Part shown: in pieces, positions 16,983 through 25,934 of the stretch
How positions within the stretch are numbered: position 1 is the first letter of the stretch
Layout: each line of letters starts with the position of its first letter
Assembly (NCBI RefSeq): GCF_964186625.1
Contig: NZ_OZ075109.1
Coordinates: forward strand, 62,001 to 126,000
Direction: 5' to 3'
Length of the DNA: 64,000 nt
From: Asticcacaulis sp. MM231
GTDB taxonomy: Bacteria; Pseudomonadota; Alphaproteobacteria; Caulobacterales; Caulobacteraceae
Translations under genes and position numbers: made by a program
The notes under the pieces: generated by a model
The model's database searches: none
Told to the model about the DNA's origin: nothing
Seen by the model: the letters and a program-made list of their open reading frames with translations, nothing else

Positions 16983-18305
16983 ATGAAGATAACGATGATT
17001 GGTTCGGGCTATGTCGGCCTGGTTTCGGGTGTGTGCTTTGCCGAATTCGGTCACGACGTCGTGTGTATGGATCTGAATGCCGATAAGATCGAAGGTCTGA
17101 AAAAGGGTGTTATCCCGATCTTCGAGCCAGGCCTTGAAGAAATGACGCTGGATAACGTCAAGGCCGGCCGCCTGACCTTCACGACCGATATCAAAGGCGC
17201 CGTCGCTGGGTCTGACGTTGTCTTTATCGGCGTCGGTACACCCACCAACAAGGAAACCGGCCACGCCGATCTGAAGTACGTCTATGCCGCCGCGCGAGAT
17301 ATCGCCCAAGCGGTCGAGGGCTTCACCATTGTTGTCACCAAGTCGACCGTGCCGGTCGGTACCGGTGATGAGGTCGAACGTATCATCCGCGAAACCAACC
17401 CGAACGCTGATGTCGCCGTGGTGTCAAATCCGGAATTCCTCCGCGAAGGCGCGGCGATCAAGGACTTCATGATCCCGAACCGCATTGTCGTCGGTATCGA
17501 GGATGAACGCGCCCGACCGGTCATGACCGAGGTCTACCGCCCGCTGTTTATCAACCAGTCGCCGTTGATGTTCACCACGCGCCGCACCTCTGAACTGATC
17601 AAGTATGCCGCCAACGCCTTCCTGGCCATGAAGATCACCTACATCAACGAAATGGCCGATCTGTGCGAAGCTGTGGGCGCCAATGTGCAGGAAGTGGCGC
17701 GCGGCATCGGTCTCGATAACCGTATTGGCACCAAGTTCCTTCATGCCGGCCCAGGCTATGGCGGTTCGTGCTTCCCGAAAGACACTCTGGCCCTGGTCAA
17801 GACGGCGCAGGATTTCGGTGCGCCGATCAAGCTGATCGAGGCCACTGTGGAAGTCAATGACGCGCGCAAGTCGAAGATGACGCAGAAGGTGATCAAGGCG
17901 CTGGGCGGCGAGGTCAAGGGCAAGACGGTGGCTGTGCTTGGCCTGACCTTCAAGCCGGAAACCGATGACATGCGCAACTCGCCATCCATCACCATCATAG
18001 AAGAACTGGTCGCTTCAGGTGCTACGATCCGGGCTTTCGACCCTGAGGGCATGGACAACGCCAAGTCGGTTCTTCCGCAAGAGGTTATCTATTGCGAAGG
18101 CCCCTATGATGCCACAGCCGGTGCTGATGCCGTCGTGGTCGTGACCGAATGGAATGAATTCCGCGCGCTCGATCTCAAACGCATCAAGTCGGTGGCCAAG
18201 GGCGCCGTGCTCGTTGACCTGCGCAATATTTACCGCAAGGATGAGGTGGCGCGCCACGGCTTCACCTATAGCTCTATCGGTCGCCCGGCCGAGGATATTA
18301 TCTAG
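16983..18305 (+). CDS. ugd: UDP-glucose 6-dehydrogenase
   Basis: This 440-residue enzyme oxidises UDP-glucose to UDP-glucuronate with two NAD+, supplying surface polysaccharide synthesis. Visible are the N-terminal Rossmann motif MIGSGYVGLVSGVCFAEFGH (about 4-23), VGTPTNKETGHADLKYV (about 83-99), STVPVGT, SNPEFLREGAAIKDF (about 146-160), and the catalytic cysteine in GPGYGGSCFPKDT (about 258-270). The C-terminal NAD/UDP domain has VLGLTFKPETDDMRNSPS (about 318-335). Length and motifs are complete. It ends directly against the convergent membrane-protein gene with no gap. Confidence 0.96.
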   Translation: MKITMIGSGYVGLVSGVCFAEFGHDVVCMDLNADKIEGLKKGVIPIFEPGLEEMTLDNVKAGRLTFTTDIKGAVAGSDVVFIGVGTPTNKETGHADLKYVYAAARDIAQAVEGFTIVVTKSTVPVGTGDEVERIIRETNPNADVAVVSNPEFLREGAAIKDFMIPNRIVVGIEDERARPVMTEVYRPLFINQSPLMFTTRRTSELIKYAANAFLAMKITYINEMADLCEAVGANVQEVARGIGLDNRIGTKFLHAGPGYGGSCFPKDTLALVKTAQDFGAPIKLIEATVEVNDARKSKMTQKVIKALGGEVKGKTVAVLGLTFKPETDDMRNSPSITIIEELVASGATIRAFDPEGMDNAKSVLPQEVIYCEGPYDATAGADAVVVVTEWNEFRALDLKRIKSVAKGAVLVDLRNIYRKDEVARHGFTYSSIGRPAEDII

Positions 18306-19055
18306 TTATTCAAAGACGGACGCGGTTTGTTCAGGCCCGCGTTTGTCCTTACTTTCGCGCAAGGTGACGTAGATCGCGGCGTAAAGCACGTTGCCGAACA
18401 CGCCCATGATGTCGCTGGCGGCTGTCGTCAGCGGGGTCAGGATGGTATCGGGCAGCAAGGACATCCGCATCGAACCTGCCACCATGCCGGTGAGTATGGC
18501 GACCAAGATACCGCTCACCAGAGCAATCAGGAAGATCGAGCCGCGGTGGTAGCGCGTCAGGAACAATGAGCGCTTAAGCGCACCGATGACGCCGAGATGG
18601 CGCTCACCGACATAGCATGGGATAACCACGCTCAGGCCCAGGCTAAGGATGATGCCGGGGATGATGAGGGCGATGAAACCGAGCCCGATCCACAAGGCGC
18701 TCAAGATCGAAATAGCGAGGATGGGCAGGGCGTTGTGCAGGGCGCTGGCGATAATCTGGCTGATACGAGGCTTTTTGCCGACGGCACGCAGAATGGCGAC
18801 TTCGGTAACCATCGAAATATTGATCAGGTACAAAAACACGCTTAGCAGGCCAACCACGAGGCCAACCCAGGACGAGGTTATAGAGGTGAAGACGTTATTA
18901 TACGCATCGTCGATACCCGCATAGATATTGCCGATAAAACTCAGGGCCAGATCGGGCAGGACATAGCTCAGCAGGCCGAGCAGGAAGATCAGTGGAAAAT
19001 TTTCGCTCAGCAGTTTGAAAAACCGATTGATAGCGACTGAAAACGAAAAGGTCAT
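18306..19055 (-). CDS. Multi-pass membrane protein, YciC/DUF975-like
   Basis: This 249-residue protein has about five or six membrane helices: FPLIFLLGLLSYVLPDLALS (about 20-39), SSWVGLVVGLLSVFLYLINI (about 61-80), ALPILAISILSALWIGLGFI (about 109-128), ALIIPGIILSLGLSVVIPCY (about 129-148), and IFLIALVSGILVAILTGMVA (about 173-192). The LSVVIPCYVGERHLGVIGAL then KRSLFLTRYHRG pattern resembles the glycerophosphoryl-diester-phosphodiesterase-associated membrane domain (YciC-like) group. The function is unknown. It is convergent with ugd and downstream of lacI on the same strand. Confidence 0.65.
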   Translation of the reverse strand: MTFSFSVAINRFFKLLSENFPLIFLLGLLSYVLPDLALSFIGNIYAGIDDAYNNVFTSITSSWVGLVVGLLSVFLYLINISMVTEVAILRAVGKKPRISQIIASALHNALPILAISILSALWIGLGFIALIIPGIILSLGLSVVIPCYVGERHLGVIGALKRSLFLTRYHRGSIFLIALVSGILVAILTGMVAGSMRMSLLPDTILTPLTTAASDIMGVFGNVLYAAIYVTLRESKDKRGPEQTASVFE

Positions 19056-19123
19056 GTCATTCCCCGATGATATGTCCCCGGATGCCGTGTCGCACGGTAG
19101 GACGCTCTTGACACCGTGCCAAG

Positions 19124-20206
19124 CTATTTCGTCTTGCCGCGCTTCAAAGGTGCGGTGGAGGCGCGCAGAACAATATCGTGCGGCAGGATCTGATGCGGGG
19201 CCGGATCGGGCCAGGAATTACCGTTGAGGGATGGGCCGCCCAGCGGTGACAGGCGGGTGAATAAAAGATCGCCGGCGGCGGCGCCCAGTCTTTCGACCGG
19301 CTGTCGAACCGTGGTCAAGGAAGGCCACAACATTTCCGAGGTTGAGATGTCGTCGAAACCAACGATGGAACAGTCGTCGGGCAGTTTCAGCCCCAATTCG
19401 TGTGCAACGGTGATGACGGCGGCCGCCATTTCATCATTACTGGCGAATATGGCGGTTGGACGGTCCGAACGGTCGAGCAAACGTTGTGCGCCCGGCATGG
19501 CGGCATGATAGCGGAACCCGCCATCTTCGATCAGACTAGGGTCTATGGTCAGGCCCGCCTCGTGCATCGCCTGCTCAAAGCCGGCGAAACGCAGGAGGGT
19601 GGCGGAATGGTTTGGCAGGCCGCGGACAAAGCCGATGCGACTATGGCCAAAGGCCAGAAGGTGCTGCGTCAGTTGGTAGGCGGCGCGTTTTTCGTCAATC
19701 TTGACCGAGGGCAGGTGGCGCAGTTCGGTCACGGGGGCTACGCGCACATAGGGCACGCCGGCATCATCGAGCACGCCCAGGACAATTTCGTTGTCGGTTA
19801 GGGGGGCGGTCAGCACAGCGCCGTCGAGCTTGAGGCGGCGAACCAGATCCTTGGTGCGGCGCTCGATATCGGGGCTTTGATAGTCCAGTTCCTCGACGAC
19901 CAGATGATAACCGAAATAGTGGCAACGGCTGAGCAGGCCGATCTGAACATCACTGGTGTAGGCCCCGCCGGGATCGCCGTAGAGCTGGGCCACGACATAG
20001 GATTTTTCCGGCGTCAGGCTACGCATGCCGCGCGCCGATTCATTGGCCTCAAAGCCCAGCTCGTTGACGGCTTGTCTGACCCGTTCGCGCATGGCGGCCG
20101 AGACATGCGGCTCGTCATTTATAACGCGCGATACGGTCTTGATGGACACGCCGGCGCGGGCCGCGACATCTATAATGGTGGGTTTACGGTCGGAACTGTC
20201 GGCCAT
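19124..20206 (-). CDS. LacI-family transcriptional regulator
   Basis: This 360-residue regulator has an N-terminal HTH (about 9-55: TIIDVAARAGVSIKTVSRVI, then NDEPHVSAAMRERVRQAV and the hinge) and a periplasmic-binding-like effector domain (about 65-340: FGHSRIGFVRGLPNH, PTAIFASNDEMAAAVITVAH, SIVGFDDISTSEMLWPSLTT). The start at 20206 gives the standard LacI N-terminus; the longer frame upstream is not typical. A perfect LacI-type palindrome lies at 20483-20496 upstream, and a close match lies upstream of the TonB receptor at 32903. GH16 and a symporter nearby suggest a carbohydrate effector. The ligand is unknown. Confidence 0.92.
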   Translation of the reverse strand: MADSSDRKPTIIDVAARAGVSIKTVSRVINDEPHVSAAMRERVRQAVNELGFEANESARGMRSLTPEKSYVVAQLYGDPGGAYTSDVQIGLLSRCHYFGYHLVVEELDYQSPDIERRTKDLVRRLKLDGAVLTAPLTDNEIVLGVLDDAGVPYVRVAPVTELRHLPSVKIDEKRAAYQLTQHLLAFGHSRIGFVRGLPNHSATLLRFAGFEQAMHEAGLTIDPSLIEDGGFRYHAAMPGAQRLLDRSDRPTAIFASNDEMAAAVITVAHELGLKLPDDCSIVGFDDISTSEMLWPSLTTVRQPVERLGAAAGDLLFTRLSPLGGPSLNGNSWPDPAPHQILPHDIVLRASTAPLKRGKTK

Positions 20207-20482
20207 GATGTCTTTGTCTGAATGGGTTTGTGTAAGGCTAACACGCGCAAGAACTGGCTGCAATAGGTGGGTGTCGAGGTAAGGCGCTGATATTGATAAG
20301 AAAATTCTCCTCTGAGAGCTGCGGATTAGATTGCGGAAGACAAAATTGTCTTGAATGGCGAAGAATATTGTCAAGATAGAAGGACAATAATTCCAGGACA
20401 AAGTGTAAACTACATCATAAAATTATATCAAAACATTAAATAAAACAAACATATGGCGTGTTTGTGTGGTGTTAACTGGTTG

Positions 20483-20496
20483 TGACAAGGTTGTCA
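20483..20496. promoter_or_regulatory. LacI-type operator upstream of lacI and an sRNA-like promoter
   Basis: TGACAAGGTTGTCA is a perfect palindrome of the LacI type with a central pair. It is 277 bp upstream of the lacI start and 7 bp before the -35 of a plus-strand promoter (TTGACG 20504-20509, 17 bp, TAGTCT 20527-20532). A near-identical site is at 33164-33177. Confidence 0.7.
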
Positions 20497-20538
20497 TAAT
20501 TTATTGACGTTTGTTTGAAATTTGTTTAGTCTGGAAAC

Positions 20539-20685
20539 GTCGCAAAACATCCCGAGCAAGACGGGACGCGGTCTTGCGATCTGCCTCGAAATGTATTTGG
20601 GGATAGGGTGTCGCCACGGAACAACAGTCGTGACGACAACTCAAAGCGCCTCCTGAGTTCCCGAGACTCAGGAGGCATTTTCTTC
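20539..20685 (+). ncRNA. Candidate small RNA between lacI and the GH16 gene
   Basis: A plus-strand promoter (TTGACG, 17-bp spacer, TAGTCT at 20527-20532) predicts a start near 20539. About 110 nt later comes a perfect 10-bp-stem hairpin (GCCTCCTGAG 20648-20657, CTCAGGAGGC 20667-20676) followed by ATTTTCTTC, which looks like an intrinsic terminator. No reading frame fits between them, and both flanking genes are on the minus strand. A LacI-type operator sits just upstream. The hairpin alone could instead be the terminator of the GH16 gene read from the other side, although its U-tract is better on this strand. Confidence 0.4.
20648..20685 (+). terminator. Strong hairpin, possibly bidirectional terminator
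   Basis: The perfect 10-bp stem GCCTCCTGAG / CTCAGGAGGC with a 9-nt loop is followed by ATTTTCTTC on the plus strand. It lies immediately beyond the GH16 stop (20684) on the minus strand, so it may end that gene too. Confidence 0.65.
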
Positions 20686-21550
20686 AGGGTTTCTGATAAA
20701 CGCGCACGTAATCGATCTTGAACTGCCACGGCATGGTCGTGTCATCAACGCCGGTCTTGCCGCCGAAATCACCGCCGACCGCGAGGTTGAGTATCAGCAT
20801 GTGGGCACGGTTGAAGGGCCAACTGGCCGTGTCGCCCTTGCCATCATTGCGGAATTCAAAGAAGAAGCGGCCATCTATGCCTTCCTTGATGACGTCGGGT
20901 GTCCACAGGAGACTGTAGGTATGCCATTGGCCGCAGACCGCCGGCATGGCCTTCAATATGCCCTTTTGCGTGCCCTTGACGTGGTTGTAGGCGCCAGTGT
21001 GAACGGTGTGATAGATGACGTCCTTGTCCCATCCCACATATTCCATGATGTCGATCTCGCCGTCGTCGGGCCAGCGCATGTTATCCATGGCGGGCAACTG
21101 CCAGATGGCCGGCCAGGTGCCGAGGCCGCATGGCAGTTGCGCCCGCACCTCGACATAGCCGTAGGTGTAGGTGGTCTTCGACAACAGACGGGCGGAGCTA
21201 TAATGCTGGCCGCCCCAGTCGGCCTTATCCTTCAGGTCTTCCCTGCGGGCTTCTATGATCAGATGGCCGTCTTCGATGCGTGAATTTTCCGGCCGCGCGT
21301 CGGCATAATATTGCGCTTCGTGATTGGCCCATCCGCGCTTATTGGCCTGGGTGTCGTAGCGCCACAGCTTTGCATCCGGCAGGCCAGGCGTCGTGAATTC
21401 ATCCGACCAGGTGAGCTTGTAGCCTGAGGGCACGCCGCTTGCTTGATCGATGGTCAGGGTGTCGGCCGCCGGCTTCACGGACGGATCGGCGTAAGCGACC
21501 ATGGGCAGGATGAGGGCTGCGAGGGGGATCAGTTTTACGAAGGACAGCAT
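20684..21550 (-). CDS. GH16 beta-glucanase (laminarinase-like)
   Basis: This 288-residue secreted enzyme has a signal peptide (LIPLAALILPMVAYA, about 7-21) and a GH16 domain with the catalytic E-x-D-x-x-E motif in GEIDIMEYVG (about 164-173). Other family marks are SGYKLTWSDEF (about 42), ENSRIEDGHLIIEAR (about 89), TYTYGYVEVRAQLPCG and FNRAHMLILNLAVGG. The -DIME- spelling fits beta-1,3- or mixed-linkage glucanases. It would hydrolyse extracellular beta-glucan. The symporter gene lies 81 bp upstream on the same strand and could take up the product. Confidence 0.92.
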   Translation of the reverse strand: MLSFVKLIPLAALILPMVAYADPSVKPAADTLTIDQASGVPSGYKLTWSDEFTTPGLPDAKLWRYDTQANKRGWANHEAQYYADARPENSRIEDGHLIIEARREDLKDKADWGGQHYSSARLLSKTTYTYGYVEVRAQLPCGLGTWPAIWQLPAMDNMRWPDDGEIDIMEYVGWDKDVIYHTVHTGAYNHVKGTQKGILKAMPAVCGQWHTYSLLWTPDVIKEGIDGRFFFEFRNDGKGDTASWPFNRAHMLILNLAVGGDFGGKTGVDDTTMPWQFKIDYVRVYQKP

Positions 21551-21631
21551 ACGGTTAACTCCCTGAAAGCGTTCGGTTTGGTGTTGCGCACCATGCCTTT
21601 GTGGCTTGATCAGGAGGCTATCAGATTATGT

Positions 21632-23236
21632 TTATGCAAACCAGACTACAATGGCGCCAGTCAGGAGCAGCAGTGCTACGCTGAGATAGCGATAGTTCTG
21701 ATACCATTTGACCGTTTTCAGATGCTCTGTTTCCGCCTTCCAGACGTCTTTTGCAAACATCATGTGCCCGACGACGGCTGGGTCGGGCGGCGGTGCGGTG
21801 AGGCTGCCGAGAAATAGTGCCACCAGGGAAATCGCGAAAATGACGATAGCAGCGACGAGGAAATGCAAGGGTATGGCGTGGAAGACCTCGACGCCGAAGA
21901 ACAGCACAAAACTGGATATCGTCCCGACCACGAGGGCTGCGCCGGCGCCTGGCACATTGGCGCGCTTGATGAACAGGCCGGCGATGAAGACCGCAGCGAT
22001 CGGTGGCACGAAGTAGCACAGGATGGCTTGCAGATAGGACCACAGGTCGCCGAAATGGACGATCTGCGGCGCCCAGACGATCGAGATGGCCATCAGCACA
22101 ACGGTCGTCACCTGTCCGGTGCGGATCAGCGCCATCTCACTCATGCCGGGGCGCAGCTTGCGGATAAAGTCCATGGTCAGGAGGGTGGAGGTCGAGTTGT
22201 AGATACCCGACAGATTGGCCAAAATCGAGATCAGACAGGCGGCGAGGATCAGCCCTACCAGTCCGGGTGGCATCACCCCGAAAACGATATGCGAGAAGAC
22301 CTGATCGGGATTGTCGAGTTTTGGAAACAAAAGCACGGCCGCAGCACCCGGTATAATGACAAGAAACAGATTGGTCAGTTTCATGGCGCCGCCCATCAGG
22401 GACCCCCAACGCCCATGATCGAGCGACTTGGCCGCCAGAACGCGCTGCACCATGATCTGGTTGGCGCACCAGAAATAAAAGCCTATCAGGGGCACGCCGG
22501 TCAGGAGGCCCGTCCACGGCATTGAGGGATCACTGGCCGGCATGATCAGCTTCAGGTGTGTGGGATCTAGCGTCTGCATCACATGGGTCCAGCCGCCGGT
22601 AACGCTGCCGCCGCCCACGGCCTTGAAGGTAAAGAAGGCAAGGCTGGCGCAGGTGATCACAAGGATCAGACCCTGCACGGACTCGACCATGATGACAGCG
22701 CGCAAGCCCCCCGCAATGAGGAAGGCACCCGCCAGTACGGCCAGTAGGGCGCACACCTGCCAAAGCGGCCAGTCGGGGAACATGATCTGGAACAGAACCG
22801 CTCCGGCGAACAGGCCGCCGGCGGCGTCCAGAAAAACGCCGAGCGCGACACCGAGTCCCGACACATAGGTCCGGACGAACTTGCCGTATCTTAGTTCGAG
22901 AAATTCCGGCACGGTGAAGACCTGCGATCTTATATAGGTCGGCAACACGAAGGCGCAGAAGATGGTGAGCACGATCGCCGCCATCCATTCGTAATTATAG
23001 ACCGCAATGCCATGGGCGTAGGCCGAGCCGGTCAGGCCAACGAGGGAAGTGGCGGAAATGGTTGAGGCATAGAGCGCAAAGCCGATCCTGGGCCATGAGG
23101 CCGAATTGCCAGCGAGGAAGTGATCGCGCGCCACCTGCATGCGTTTGCGATCGCGCAGTCCCACCAGGATCAGCCCGCCGATATAGGCGCAGAAGATGCC
23201 GACATCGAGCCAGGTAAGATGGATCGCCAAGGGCAT
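21632..23236 (-). CDS. Sodium:solute symporter (SSS family, SglT-like)
   Basis: This 534-residue inner-membrane protein has about 13-14 helices. Features include GLILVGLRDRKRMQVARDHF (about 20-39), WPRIGFALYASTISATSLVG then LTGSAYAHGIAVYNYEW, VPEFLELRYG (about 108), FLIAGGLRAVIMVESVQGLI (about 172) and LACLISILANLSGIYNSTST-like segment near 335. These match sodium/glucose or galactose cotransporters of the SSS family. Upstream of and co-oriented with the GH16 gene, it probably imports the sugar released. The exact sugar is inference. Confidence 0.9.
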   Translation of the reverse strand: MPLAIHLTWLDVGIFCAYIGGLILVGLRDRKRMQVARDHFLAGNSASWPRIGFALYASTISATSLVGLTGSAYAHGIAVYNYEWMAAIVLTIFCAFVLPTYIRSQVFTVPEFLELRYGKFVRTYVSGLGVALGVFLDAAGGLFAGAVLFQIMFPDWPLWQVCALLAVLAGAFLIAGGLRAVIMVESVQGLILVITCASLAFFTFKAVGGGSVTGGWTHVMQTLDPTHLKLIMPASDPSMPWTGLLTGVPLIGFYFWCANQIMVQRVLAAKSLDHGRWGSLMGGAMKLTNLFLVIIPGAAAVLLFPKLDNPDQVFSHIVFGVMPPGLVGLILAACLISILANLSGIYNSTSTLLTMDFIRKLRPGMSEMALIRTGQVTTVVLMAISIVWAPQIVHFGDLWSYLQAILCYFVPPIAAVFIAGLFIKRANVPGAGAALVVGTISSFVLFFGVEVFHAIPLHFLVAAIVIFAISLVALFLGSLTAPPPDPAVVGHMMFAKDVWKAETEHLKTVKWYQNYRYLSVALLLLTGAIVVWFA

Positions 23237-23377
23237 GATGCCTCTTTCCCCCTATTTTTGCGCCAGCCTAACGGATTTCGTCCTAGGCGCAAGTGTCGTC
23301 AGCATCGCGATGATATCGCTTGAAACTGTCAGGCCACGCTCTATGGTCACGGGCCTGTCTTTTGTGGAGTGTATCCT

Positions 23378-25282
23378 GTGAGCTTTATCGCTGCCCTTGT
23401 CGTATCTGCCGCGCTTTCCGGCGATGTTGCCATCCTGCATAAATATGACGGTTTGTCCCTGTCGCCCGACGGCAAGACCCTCGCCACCTTCGACTCAGCC
23501 GCACCCGTGGGCTCCGTGGCATCGGTGCATTCCGTGCTGACCCTGCGTGATACGGCCGGCAAGATTATCGCCACCAACGATCCTTGTGCCGAGTGCAAGT
23601 ATGACGCCCTGGCCTGGTCGCCGGACAGCCTGGCCCTGGCCTTTCTGGCGGCTGATCGCAAGTCCGGCGTGACCACGCTCTATGTGCTGGAGGGTAAGAC
23701 CGCGCGCATTGTGACCACGATCAAGGGCAATGCCGGACGGCCGCGCTGGTCACCCGATGGCAAGACCCTGGCGGTTCTGGCAACGGTCGGCGCACGCAAG
23801 GAAACCGGCGCGACGCAAGCGGGTGCCGCCCTGGTGGGTGAAATCGGTGTGGCGGGCGCGATTGATGAACAGCGCATCGCCACCGTGCCGGCGGCCGGGG
23901 GCGACTTAAGTTTTGTCTCGCCCGCCGATACCTGGGTCTATGAATATAGCTGGCTGCCGGATGGCACCGGTTTTGTCGGCACGGCCGCCAAGGGCGATGG
24001 CGACAACAACTGGTGGACGGCGAAACTGGAAGCCTTCGGACGCGACGGCTCGGAACGGGTGATCGCTGCGCCGAAGCTGCAGATGAACATGCCAAAGGTC
24101 TCACCCGATGGTCAGAACGTCCTCTTTATCGGCGGCCTGATGAGCGATTTTGGCGTGGTGGGTGGCGACGTCTACAGCATACCTTTGACAGGCGGAGAAT
24201 TGCGCAACCTGACGCCGGATTATAAGGCCAGTTTCACCAGCCTGAGTGTGACGAAAAGCGGCGTACTGGCGACCCTGATCACCGGCGGCGATACCGGCGT
24301 TGCGCGCATCGACCCGGTCAGGGGTGGCGTGACCGTACTGTCGAGCGGCCCGGTGTCCTCCAGCGCCGGCGAGGGGCGCATGGCGTTCGATACCGCGGGC
24401 ACCACAGCCGCCGCCGTGGTGGAAAGCTTCACCCAGGCGCCGCGCATCGCTTTTGGCAAGCCGGGGGATCTGAAGCCGGTGACCTCCGACAATGACGCGG
24501 TGACGGTCTCGTTCTCGGCCAAGAGCGTCACCTGGACGCATGACGGTTACGAGGTGCAAGGCTGGCTGCTCGCCCCGGCCGATGTGGAAAAGGGCAAGAC
24601 CTATCCGATGGTCACCCTCGTCCATGGCGGCCCGGCCTCGGCGGTGACGCCGCGCTTTTCGGCGTCCGGTTCGATGTATGAACTGCTCAAAGGCGGCTAC
24701 TATATCTTCCAGCCCAATCCACGCGGCTCCTTCGGGCAGGGCCAGGCCTTTACCCGCGCCAATGTGCGTGATTTCGGCGGGGCGGATCTGGGCGATATTC
24801 TGGCAGGCATCAACGCGGTAGAGAGAATAGCGCCGGTCGATGACAAGCGCCTGGGTGTCTTTGGCCACTCCTACGGCGGCTTTATGACCATGTGGACCGT
24901 GACGCATTCCAAGCGCTTTAAGGCGGCCGTGGCCGGCGCCGGCATCGCCAACTGGATCAGCTATTACGGCCAGAACGGCATCGACCAGTGGATGATCCCC
25001 TTCTTCGGCGCCTCGGCCTATGACGATCCGGCGATCTACGACAAGCTGTCGCCGATCCGCTACATCAAGACCGCGGTGACACCGACCTTCATCTATGTCG
25101 GTGAGCGCGATGTCGAATGTCCGCCGGCACAATCGATGGAGATGTGGCACGGATTGAAGGCGCAGGGCGTGCCGACCTCACTGGTTATCTATGAAGGCGA
25201 GGGGCATGGCATCCGCAAGCCGGAACATATCCGCGATCTGAACAACCGCATCACCGGCTGGTTCGATACCTATCTGAAATAG
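23378..25282 (+). CDS. S9 family peptidase (prolyl oligopeptidase / acylaminoacyl peptidase type)
   Basis: This 634-residue protein has a short N-terminal hydrophobic segment (MSFIAALVVSAALSG), a seven-bladed beta-propeller-like region (about 20-380, with repeated SPDG.. units) and an alpha/beta hydrolase domain (about 390-630). The nucleophile serine is in FGHSYGGFM (about 503-511), the acid in YVGERDVECPPAQS (about 575-588) and the histidine in EGEGHGIRKPEH (about 610). GTG at 23378 is preferred because GGAG lies 8 bp upstream; a GTG 9 bp earlier is possible. It cleaves short peptides. No functional link to neighbours is evident. Confidence 0.9.
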   Translation: MSFIAALVVSAALSGDVAILHKYDGLSLSPDGKTLATFDSAAPVGSVASVHSVLTLRDTAGKIIATNDPCAECKYDALAWSPDSLALAFLAADRKSGVTTLYVLEGKTARIVTTIKGNAGRPRWSPDGKTLAVLATVGARKETGATQAGAALVGEIGVAGAIDEQRIATVPAAGGDLSFVSPADTWVYEYSWLPDGTGFVGTAAKGDGDNNWWTAKLEAFGRDGSERVIAAPKLQMNMPKVSPDGQNVLFIGGLMSDFGVVGGDVYSIPLTGGELRNLTPDYKASFTSLSVTKSGVLATLITGGDTGVARIDPVRGGVTVLSSGPVSSSAGEGRMAFDTAGTTAAAVVESFTQAPRIAFGKPGDLKPVTSDNDAVTVSFSAKSVTWTHDGYEVQGWLLAPADVEKGKTYPMVTLVHGGPASAVTPRFSASGSMYELLKGGYYIFQPNPRGSFGQGQAFTRANVRDFGGADLGDILAGINAVERIAPVDDKRLGVFGHSYGGFMTMWTVTHSKRFKAAVAGAGIANWISYYGQNGIDQWMIPFFGASAYDDPAIYDKLSPIRYIKTAVTPTFIYVGERDVECPPAQSMEMWHGLKAQGVPTSLVIYEGEGHGIRKPEHIRDLNNRITGWFDTYLK

Positions 25283-25320
25283 CCCCGAAATAGTCTTGTA
25301 TCAGGCCGTGCCTAGCCTAC

Positions 25321-25845
25321 ATGACAGCCATGGATAAGTTCGGCCCGCTACCGCCTGATCATGTGCCCGACCTGCTGACGACGGGTCTGAAGGTCGTGTT
25401 TTGCGGCACGGCGCTGGGTCGCGTCTCGGCGGAGAAGCGCGCCTATTACGCCAATCCGGGCAACTTTTTCTGGCGCGCCCTGCACGAGGCGGGTTTGACG
25501 CCGCACCGGATCAGGCCGCAGGACTATGCCTTATTGCTCGATTACGGCATCGGCCTGACGGATCTGTGCAAGGCGCATTTTGGCAATGACAACCAGTTGC
25601 CGCAGGGTGCGCTCGACGCGGCGGCCCTGCGCGCCAAGATCGAGCTGTACCAGCCGGACGTCCTTGCCTTCACCAGCAAGACCGGCGCAAGTGTCTTTCT
25701 CAATCGCCCGACCGGCCGCATCACGCTCGGTTTCCAGCCGGAGCAGATCGGCCGCACGCGCCTCTGCGTACTGCCGTCGCCCTCAGGTCAGGCGCGCGTC
25801 TATTGGAACGCCCAGGCGTGGCAGGATCTGGCGGCGGAGCTCTGA
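25321..25845 (+). CDS. mug: G/U mismatch-specific DNA glycosylase
   Basis: This 174-residue protein matches Mug/TDG. The catalytic motif is NPGNFFWRALHEAG (about 42-55), with the active Asn at 45, and the DNA-intercalation motif appears as VLPSPSGQARVYWN (about 150-163). It removes uracil or ethenocytosine opposite G in base excision repair. It starts 38 bp after the peptidase stop. ATG at 25330 is an alternative start. Directly behind its stop lies a perfect, inverted copy of the origin iteron (25855-25870). Confidence 0.92.
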   Translation: MTAMDKFGPLPPDHVPDLLTTGLKVVFCGTALGRVSAEKRAYYANPGNFFWRALHEAGLTPHRIRPQDYALLLDYGIGLTDLCKAHFGNDNQLPQGALDAAALRAKIELYQPDVLAFTSKTGASVFLNRPTGRITLGFQPEQIGRTRLCVLPSPSGQARVYWNAQAWQDLAAEL

Positions 25846-25854
25846 TGCGCCTTT

Positions 25855-25870
25855 GGTGTGTGATCCCCCG
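25855..25870 (-). repeat. Distal iteron, perfect match, intergenic
   Basis: GGTGTGTGATCCCCCG is the exact reverse complement of CGGGGGATCACACACC, a form fully consistent with the origin iterons (CGGGGKATNNCACACC). It lies in the 89-bp gap between mug and the Nudix gene, about 16 kb from the origin. Confidence 0.8.
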
Positions 25871-25934
25871 ATGCTCTTGCTCTTGTGCGCCGATCATGTC
25901 TTCTGACGCTTCGAACTAACAAAGGACGTACCAC

